Assembly (NCBI GenBank): GCA_020205615.1
Contig: JAINUW010000730.1
Location: 496,001 to 560,000 of the forward strand
Direction: 5' to 3'
DNA length: 64,000 bases
DNA from: Panax quinquefolius
Taxonomy: Eukaryota > Streptophyta > Magnoliopsida > Apiales > Araliaceae
Shown here piece after piece: positions 56,548 through 64,000 of the stretch; positions within the stretch are counted from its first letter, which is position 1, and every line of letters starts with the position of its first letter. The notes under the pieces were generated by a model. It saw only the letters and a list, made by a program, of their open reading frames with translations, had not been told where the DNA came from and did no database searches. The position numbers were made by a program, and so were the translations under genes.

Positions 56548-58752
56548 TGTGACGATTTAATTATTTGAATTGTGAATCTTTGATTGTTTGAATTGTGATT
56601 CTGGGGACAGAATCCTTGTAAGGAGGGAAGGATGTAACGATCCGAAATTTCAAATTATAATATTAAATATTTATTGAATAATATAAATATTTATTTGATG
56701 TGCCTATTGTTGAATTGATGAAATAAATATTTTATTGATGTGATGGTTGTTAGTAAATATTTATAAATCTAAATTTATTAGATAATATTCTAAATTAAGT
56801 TAATTTATAATTTAGAGAATTGGGGTATAACATGAGATGTTATATTATTGTTTTGATTTAATAATTTAGATGGTATATTAGATTATTAAATAAAATTATA
56901 ATGAAAATTATAATTGTGTGATATTTGCTAAAATGCTATATTTAATTAAAATATAGCATGTGATTAATTTAAAGGGTCAATCTTGGATATGGAAATTCAA
57001 ATAAATAATATGTGATTATAAATTGTAAACTAAAGTTTTTATGTAAATAAATTAAAAGTATTTAAATTAATTTTTGCCAAACAAGGCTTAAGTATTTTAA
57101 TTCTTTAAAAATTTAAATGGTTTGCCAAACAAGCCTTATGGCTTTTGATGTTTCTAATTTTTGAAATTTAAATAAAATAAATAAAATAAACAAATTAAAT
57201 TAAAATAATAAATATAATATTTATATTATATACGTTAATAACTAAAATTTGCAATTAGTATTTTTATTAAGGGTTTATCAGTTTTAGAATACGCTTGTTA
57301 ATTAGCTTAGATCTTGTTTATACGCATTCTTGTTTGCAAGCTTGAGAGTATTGACAGAGAGTTGAGAGAAGTGTGAGGGAACTTAAGCAATCTCTAGCAA
57401 TTTTTTAGCAAGGAATACAAGAGTTAGCAAGGATTACCACGCTAATTAAAGGTATGTTCTATAATCTCTATATTATAAGTATGTATTTCATGGCAAGAAT
57501 TTTTTTATGTTCTGTAGAATTAATTGTTCAATTATGGACAGATATGGTTGATAATTGTGGTTATACATGTTTGTAATGCTGAAGTAATGTTCAAACAAGG
57601 AAATTGCATGCTAAATTGTTCGACAGTAGGAAAAATATAATCTCAGTGTTTATGTTCTTCATGTGGTTTGAGTAAGTATTAATTTTATTGGCTAATTCGT
57701 ATGTGAAATTATAAATTGAAGTTCGTATATATTAGTTCATTGAGATACGAGCATAACGTAATTTGAATGAGATGATTTGGTCATGTATTGAATTCACAAT
57801 GATGATTTTTAGGATGAATGTCAAGAAAATGGAGTTTTTCATGAAAACATGAAAATTGAGAAACTAAAATGGTTTTAGTATTTATTAAATTGTGATAAGT
57901 GGTTGAATAGGTTAGCAATCATGTCTTTGATAGTTGTATATTTATTTTATGTGTTATTATCACTGTTTGATGGGGTGAATTTCGTGTTAGTTGGCTTAAG
58001 AAAAGTGCCGAGGCTCTGTTTTGTAAAACTGAGTTCGTAAATCCATGGCACATGAGAATCTGGTAGTGAGTGCACATCATCCCATATAAAACTTCAGGTG
58101 GCACGCCATGAAGTGCCCATTTTCAGATTTCTTGAAGTTTGTTTGTTTTGCAGACTTTGGTCGTTCTTTGTGGCTTAGCTTAAGGTTATGGTTGGGTGAG
58201 AATCATGTAACAACAAGGTTAATTAGAATCATGTTATATGGATTATGAATTCAAAATTTTAAAAGTGATTAGTAAATTGAGAACGAGTTATGTGATGAAC
58301 GTTAGACAAGTGTTGCAAAGTAAAACACTTAGAATTTCTAAAATGTAAGTGGTAATGAAAGACTTGTGTCTAAATGATAAGTTTAGCTAGAAATGAACAT
58401 GTTATGATATGTTAGCATATCTAATAGGTATTGTAATTCTAAAATTATGTGTAGGTGATCGTGAGTTTAATTTTATAGCTTACGCTCAAGGCAAGTTTCT
58501 AAACCTATCTTTTTACATTGAGAAAGTTTTCTAACTCTACACTTTCGTTGAGTTAGTTCTATTATTGCATGGTGTAACTTTATTCTTTTGATGGAGCAAG
58601 CTTATTGTCTTGACTATTATTAAATAAGTCAATTGTTTCTAAGATTCATTCGAGCAAACTTTGACTCTAATGTTATTTGAACTTCTCATTCTAACTTGTT
58701 TATAGTTAAGCAAGTTTCTTAAATTCTATTATTGTATAATGAACGCAGTTTT
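56548..58752 (+). repeat. Gyp-2 3' LTR, first 2.2 kb
   Basis: It starts TGTGACGATT after a polypurine tract. It has a TATA-like TTATATACG near 57227 and a donor-like AAAG|GTATGT at 57452. It ends at GTTTT (58748-58752), where the inverted Gyp-1-family LTR begins. Its continuation is 22015-21509 and 19654-19058 on the minus strand. Together they give an LTR near 3.3 kb. The chance frames inside are not genes. Confidence 0.8.
58748..58752 (+). other. Half of split target-site duplication of Gyp-1 (GTTTT)
   Basis: GTTTT lies next to the LTR end TGTGACACCCCC (58753). Its complement AAAAC lies directly before the Gyp-1 5' LTR at 22011-22015. Without the inversion they would be the usual direct 5-bp repeats. 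Confidence 0.7.
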
Positions 58753-61700
58753 TGTGACACCCCCAAATCCGGGTACTTCAATTCCACGGGATTTGGTGTT
58801 CACTGTACAAATATCATATATCTATCTACCCATAATAAATGCAAACTATGCAATAGATAGAAATAAATCCTCTCCTTAAGGAGTTACATCATCTGAATTA
58901 ACTACATAAATCCCAGGTCATACTAACCTTAAATCTCAAATGCGGAAATATAAACAAATAATAGTCTTACACAACATTAACATAAGTCTGAAACATAAAT
59001 ACATAATCACATAAACAACAAGTCTTCATCACTTTTTAATCTTGCCCTTGCCTTTGCTAGTAGAAGGCTCGTCGAACCTTTCGTTCTTAACTGCAATGTT
59101 ATTATTATGCAAGAGTGAGCACGATTGCCCACAAGTGTAATAGTGCAACAATAAAATAATAACATGCAAATGAATCAAAGACTTCTGAAATAAGAAAACT
59201 AGGCTTTTGAATCAAGAATGAATACCAAGAATAAAAAGACTTTTGAGACCTTGAACTATGTCCTAGGTTGTCAAGTGTTTATAATTGAAACCTTTAACAG
59301 TCATAAGACTATATGGACTCTTCTTCTCGTACTTAGGGGGATCAGCCCTTAGTACCATATCGTGCACAATATCTTAACGCTAAAGCGTAAATAATCCCCT
59401 ATTAAAGGGTTGTTCATCTCAGTTTGACATCGGAGTCTGCACCAAAGGAAGTTTGGTTTGGATAAGCTCAATAAAAGTTCTAGAATTTATAACGCTCATC
59501 AACTATGGACTAGTCGAATCAATAAGGGTTCACTAGTCTTACAAGGTTCAACAATAATTGATATTCAATTTGAATAATAAAATTCAAGATGTATACAATC
59601 GAGTAAGTATTGTGTAACAGGAATCGTGCTTTTAAAGAATGATAAGATCTAATATGAAATCTTGACTTGAACAATAATAAACAAGATAGAATAATGAACT
59701 TGCTTTGTGTAAAGAATCAATGTTTAGGAACTTGCCTCGTGTGTAGGCTAAATGATTATTACTTCCGTTCACCACAAGTCCTACACACATACTATATGTA
59801 TTCACGACATTCATTAGTTACATTTTCACTTAATTATTTAATGTAAACTCCACTTTATTTAACAAATCATTACCCTTCTAATTTAATTACTTAATTCAAT
59901 TAGAATATTTTCATTCCCTTACTATTATTACACTTGAATAAATTATTTCACAATAATTTTTATCGAATATTTATTTTATTCCATAAATATCTCAATTAAA
60001 ATATTTATTTTATTTGATAAATATTTTAATTAATTATTTTCATCGAATATTTATTTTACTCCATCAATATCTTAATTAAAATATTTATTTTATTTTATAA
60101 ATATTTTAATAATAATTTTCATCGAATATTTATTTTATTCCATAAATATTTCAAAAAAATATTTATTTATTATAAATATTTTAATAAAAATTTTCATTGA
60201 ATATTTATTTTACTCCATCAATATCTCAATTAAAATATTTATTTTATTTTATAAATATTTGAATAATAATTTCCATCGAATATTTATTTTATTCCATAAA
60301 TATCTCAATTAAAATATTTATTTTATTTTATAAATATTTTAATTATAATTTTCATCAAATATTTATTTTACTCCATAAATATCTCAATTAAAATATTTAT
60401 TTTATTTGATAAATATTTTAATTAATTATTATTATTTATTTATTTTGTCCGTCGGGGCGGGGTAATTTAGTTTGGTAACATCCGCCGGGGGAAGGGTTAC
60501 CCAGACTCAGTTTTTGCAGTTCACACGTAACAAGGTTGGGCCAAAAAAAATCTCCCAATTTCACCCATATGTTCTTGTGAAGAACACAGAGAACATGGCC
60601 ATAACTTCCAATTTTCTTATCCATATATTAATTTAAGCATACCCAAATACTATAATTCATATATGATCATTACCCAACCTTTCTAACATGATTTTAACAA
60701 CTTAATTTATTTAATTACTTGAATCAAAACACATAATTTCACTGTTCTTGATGTTCTTGAAGGTTTTGAACATAAAACATGAAAATTAACACTACGAATT
60801 CGTTATTACACCAAATCCATCCATCCAAGTTTTGTTTTCTTCGTTTTAGCATGCATAATTATATACAAGTGAGAATTTTACAAAACAATTTATGTTTGAC
60901 ATATTAAATTCACGTATAAGGGCCATATGGCCATATTTTATACTCTGTAACCATATAGTGTATAATATTATGAAACTGATGATATGGAACCATACAATAT
61001 ATATGAAAACACATTATAATAATATCTTAACACATATATGCACATAATCCTTATTCTTTCCAATTGTACAGATTTAACAGAACTTGAAAGCCAAAACTTA
61101 AACAACGTAATTTGAAATTTGGGGAAGAAGAATTTACCCTTGATTACTCTGCTTGGATTACACAGAGTGATAACAACTCCCAATTTCCTCACACTTCTTC
61201 TCCTTAATCTTACTTATTCTCAAAACTCTCTCTATTTTTGCTTTGCCAGACTTAGAAAATAAAAGACTTAGAAAAATAAAAGAAGGAAAGCGTATATAAT
61301 GAAGAACTATCGCGTTGTGGAGTTCAGTTACCCATCATGGGTTAACTGCTCCCAACCTCCACTAATGCCATGTTTGGCTAGCCTTAAAAGGCTTATACCC
61401 AATTAATTTAATTAAACTTATATCATATAGTTTAAATAATGTCACAACCCTTTATAAAATAACTCCAATATCTTATTTAATTTATTTTAAATAGCATATA
61501 ATAATTTCTCATTAATTCACATAGTCACATAATTAAATTTCTCATTTATTAATTATGTCAAATTATTAAATCTCCAATTAATTATTAAATTAATTAAAAT
61601 AACATTAGGCTTATTAAATATTTCTTTTAATTCAATAAGCTGACATAATTATATACTTCTAATAATAAAAATTCTCCACATTAATTTAATAAATATAACA

Positions 61701-61829
61701 CATATAATTAAATTAATCTACTACAACCTCATCAATTAATTATTTAATCTAATAATTGAATCATCAAAAAAAAATATTTATTTAATCCAATAAATATTAA
61801 AATTAAATTACAAAATCTCGGTTGTCACA
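58753..61829 (-). repeat. Gyp-1-family LTR in Gyp-2 / right arm of inverted pair
   Basis: A 3077-bp LTR in minus orientation, starting (minus strand) TGTGACAACC at 61829 and ending TGTCACA at 58753, a perfect 7-bp terminal inverted repeat. It lacks the 62 bp found at the start of the Gyp-1 LTRs: 3139 minus 62 is 3077. It carries the donor-like site (61137) and the minisatellite. It interrupts Gyp-2 at the protease/RT junction with duplication GTGTA (61830-61834). No internal region accompanies it, so it was a solo LTR before the inversion or became one through it. Confidence 0.9.
59945..60440 (-). repeat. 79-bp minisatellite, right LTR arm
   Basis: Reverse complement of the arrays at 44240-44745 and 51840-52340, about six units. 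Confidence 0.9.
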
Positions 61830-61834
61830 TACAC
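61830..61834 (-). other. Half of split target-site duplication (GTGTA, minus strand)
   Basis: TACAC on the + strand reads GTGTA in element sense, between the end of Gyp-2 protease (AGGGTT) and the LTR start. It pairs with 53537-53541. Confidence 0.88.
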
Positions 61835-62290
61835 AACCCTGACTCAATAACTTTTTGGCCTGTATCATCGTCAAACATTTCATTTGTCTAGGCGATTTGC
61901 TACCATGAAAAAATACCTTTGACGGAGTCATAAGGTTTACACACTTCTTTTGGCAGTCAATTATCGTTCCATAATTGAACAACCAATCCATTCCCAAAAT
62001 AACATCGAACTCTTCAAGTTTTATCGGAACTAAATCTACCTTCATAACATTCCCCTTAATGTTCATCCTACAGTTCTTGTATACAAACCTAACAAGAATC
62101 ACTTCCTTATTCGCAATTTCTATATTTAAAGAGAATTTCAACTCTTCACAAGGTATTTCTAACTTCTTAACAAAATCATCAGATATAAACAAGCAAGTTG
62201 CACCTGAATCAAACAATACATATGCATCTATATCATTGATTGGGATAATACCTGACACGACATCTTTTGATTTCATCGTGTCCTGAACCG
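61835..62290 (-). pseudogene. Gyp-2 aspartic protease, cut by an LTR
   Basis: The minus strand encodes MKSKDVVSGIIPIND, the active site LFDSGATCLFIS (DSG intact), VILGMDWLFNYGTIIDC and SRQMKCLTMIQAKKLL-like sequence. It stops matching at QGCV, exactly where the LTR is inserted. The open frame then runs into the LTR and ends at 61803, so its last eight residues are not protease. The continuation GYLAYIVD is at 53541 on the other strand. Confidence 0.92.
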
Positions 62291-63370
62291 TCATGTTAAA
62301 AGTTCTAGCTGTGGGCTTATTTATTGTTGTAGGTCTAGCAATAGCCAGCGCACCTCCACCAGCATTTCCCTTGCTCCCATTTGTCTCACCAGATCTCTTT
62401 GTAGGGCATTCACGAGTAAATTGATCCTTGGATCCGCACGTGAAGCACACATTCTTCTTAGCTTGAATGCAATTTAGGGTGATGTGACCCTCCTGGCCAC
62501 AATTGAAGCATACCCTTTTCCCCATCAAGCACACACCCTTGTGAAACTTTTCACACGTAGCGCATGCTTCGAACTTCTTATTTTGTTGGTTTCTTTGCTG
62601 ATTTTCAGCTCCCTCATTCCCATTCCACTTCCTCTTCAAATTATTGCCATTTTTGTCGTTACTACCAAAACTTTTAGCTTCACCTTCACTTTTCTTCTTC
62701 CTCTGCTCTTGATTATGTTTTATTACTGCCTCGCCTCCACTTTCAGTGAGAATTGCTTTCTCCATCACTTCTGCAAACTTCTTCAATTGGAATAGGAAAC
62801 CTCTCGCATCTACTACGTGGTTTCATCCCCTCGCTCGAACCTTTTCACCTTTGCTCGTTAAATGCATCAGGCGACTTGATATGGCGCAAACCTCGCCAAC
62901 TCGTTAAATTTTACGGCATACTCAGACACCGACATTGTTCCCTACTTTAGCTCCAAAACCGGAACCTCTAGCTGACTCTTCGAACTCTCTGGGAAATAGG
63001 TCTCGAAGAACAGCTCCTTAAACCTATCCCAGGTCATCACTCCTGGTCTTTCTCGAGTTTTTTTGGCCTACCACCAATAACTAGCCTCTGCTTTCAACAT
63101 AAACGTTGCAAAAGCAGTCTTCTGGTTATCCTCTACCCTAGCAACATCAAAAACCTTCTCTATTTCCATGATCCAAGTCTGTGCTTCAACTGGATTCATA
63201 GACCCACAGAATTCTGGTGGTCCAACCGCCTTGAAATCCTTAAACGTAGTACCTTGATTCTGCAAAGCACCTGTTAGTAACGTCACTAGCTACTGAACTG
63301 GGTTCCCTTCCACATTGTTGTTATTTTCCTCAGCGGTTCTATGTCGCGGTGGTTGACGTCTTGGAGGCAT
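62291..63370 (-). pseudogene. Gyp-2 gag
   Basis: The start is the ATG at 63370-63368, after an acceptor-like TTTTAACAG. The order is MPPRRQPPRH, an Asn-rich stretch, FKDFKAVGPPEFCG, PVEAQTWIMEIEKVF, FMLKAEASYWW, MTWDRFKELFFETYF and YAVKFNELARFAPY. An intact open part from 62786 carries FAEVMEKAILTE, a basic linker and the zinc region: CATCEKFHKGVC, CFNCGQEGHITLNC (intact CCHC knuckle) and CFTCGSKDQFTREC (His replaced). Stops are near 63290 and 63065 and frame changes near 62800-62950. It is homologous to Gyp-1 gag throughout. Confidence 0.92.
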
Positions 63371-63382
63371 TTTCTGTTAAAA
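63371..63382 (-). promoter_or_regulatory. Acceptor-like site before Gyp-2 gag
   Basis: In element sense GTATTTTAACAG|AAA precedes the gag ATG by 3 nt. It matches the site before Gyp-1 gag although the surrounding leader is much diverged. Confidence 0.35.
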
Positions 63383-63666
63383 TACACTCATCAGATTCTA
63401 TTCAACCTTTTAAGTATTATATATACTTAAGTTGCACATCATAAAAGTTTATCACACAACACTTAACACTTTGATTATAACAATAACTTTTATTCATTCA
63501 TCATCTTTTTAAAAAAACATCAAAATAATAGCATCGTTGCTATTTACATTACTTTTCCTGAACTATGACAGTTGTAGGACAACATCATCAACACCTATCC
63601 CATTAGTTATATCATAACCGGGATTTATATTTTGTTTATTTTCAAACCACCTATCAATTACATTTT
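63383..63666 (-). other. Gyp-2 leader between upstream ORF and gag
   Basis: About 280 bp, AT-rich and non-coding. It shares only short patches with the same interval of Gyp-1 (ATGTAAATAGCARYGATGCTAT near 63535 and 45676). Confidence 0.6.
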
Positions 63667-64000
63667 CTACAATGTCCTACTAAGATACTGCGTAGCCTTA
63701 CGACGCTCTTCCTCCATGATTTGGAACATTGTTCGGCGATCCAATATGTATGATGGTAGCGTCTCGAACTGAATTGGATAACCCATGACTCGATCTTGAG
63801 CTCGATTGATCATAGTGTTGAATACGTTGTTCATTTCTTCCATCTTCCTCCTTTTTGATTGTGCGTCCCTCTCTGCTATTCCGGCTCGTTGATAAGCTTC
63901 ACTGTACGCGTCTTTGGCTCTTGCCCTTTTTGTAGATTCTTCTTTCAACTTTTCCTTCAACTCTGCAATCTCTGCCATCATCCTCTCGTTCTCTCTTTCA
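63667..64000 (-). CDS. Gyp-2 upstream ORF, coiled-coil protein (partial)
   Basis: The minus strand is open from the window edge to a TAG at 63669-63667, with two Met codons at 63981 and 63978; the codons before them (ERENER) are also open, so the true start may lie beyond the window. The 104 visible residues are rich in Glu, Lys, Arg and Ala with a heptad-like pattern (MMAEIAELKEKLKEE, RRKMEEMNNVF), predicting a coiled coil. A C-terminal block follows: YPIQFETLPSYILDRR and IMEEERRKATQYL. There is no match to gag, protease or pol motifs. A fragment of the same ORF lies at the same distance before gag in Gyp-1. Function unknown; a role in particle assembly or RNA handling would be a guess. Confidence 0.7.
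   Translation of the reverse strand, partial: ERENERMMAEIAELKEKLKEESTKRARAKDAYSEAYQRAGIAERDAQSKRRKMEEMNNVFNTMINRAQDRVMGYPIQFETLPSYILDRRTMFQIMEEERRKATQYLSRTL

Larger units (their letters stand above)
53537..58752 (+). other. Inverted segment of Gyp-2
   Basis: This 5.2-kb block holds the Gyp-2 pol and the first part of its 3' LTR in + orientation. The rest of Gyp-2 (gag-protease at the right, LTR end at 19058-22015) is in - orientation. The block is bounded by inverted 3.1-kb LTRs of one family. Both target-site duplications are split across it (GTGTA/TACAC, GTTTT/AAAAC). Inversion by recombination between the two LTRs explains all junctions. Confidence 0.85.

Overview
The window is plant nuclear DNA, most likely from a eudicot. 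It is AT-rich and consists almost entirely of LTR retrotransposons of plant lineages: Ty1/copia, chromodomain-bearing Ty3/gypsy and Athila-type Ty3/gypsy. I found no convincing host gene, rRNA, tRNA, CRISPR array or bacterial-type operon. Every coding remnant is gag, protease, reverse transcriptase (RT), RNase H, integrase or an accessory retrotransposon ORF, and nearly all carry stops or frameshifts. The species cannot be named from the sequence.

Left part (1-19057). A minus-strand copia element with 1.85 kb LTRs occupies 1623-10706. Its left LTR also borders the leader of a second copy (1-1622), giving an LTR-internal-LTR-internal tandem. It sits in a minus-strand gypsy-type LTR (LTR-C, 10707-14114). 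Older plus-strand gypsy remnants follow: an LTR fragment, a short 3' end, LTR-E, and a diverged relative of LTR-D.

Right part (19058-64000). This can be read as one minus-strand chromovirus, called Gyp-2 here, exploded by later events. Its 5' end lies beyond the right edge and its 3' LTR ends at 19058. A solo copia LTR (19655-21508, target-site duplication GATCA) lies in that 3' LTR. A second chromovirus, Gyp-1, inserted in the same LTR in the opposite orientation; its body is at 45436-50353 and its LTRs at 22016-23396 plus 44184-45435 and at 50398-53536. An Athila element (23397-44178, duplication GGTAA) split the Gyp-1 5' LTR. A further chromovirus, element D (27450-36494, duplication TTGTG), split the Athila. 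Another Gyp-1-family LTR had inserted at the protease/RT junction of Gyp-2 (duplication GTGTA). The two inverted Gyp-1-family LTRs then appear to have recombined and flipped the Gyp-2 pol, leaving gag-protease on the minus strand at 61835-63370 and pol on the plus strand at 53542-56500.

The most interesting signals are these. (a) The two halves of two target-site duplications lie in inverted positions and document the inversion. (b) The Gyp-1 family has two LTR starts 62 bp apart, each behind its own polypurine tract. (c) Four LTR families carry a splice-donor-like site about 145-225 bp after a TATA box, and Gyp-1 and Gyp-2 both have an acceptor-like TTAACAG 3-4 nt before the gag ATG. (d) A coiled-coil ORF lies upstream of gag in both Gyp elements. 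(e) The copia leader and LTR hold an array of perfect hairpins with unrelated stems but recurrent GGAG/AGAG loops in element sense. All boundaries and alignments were made by eye.
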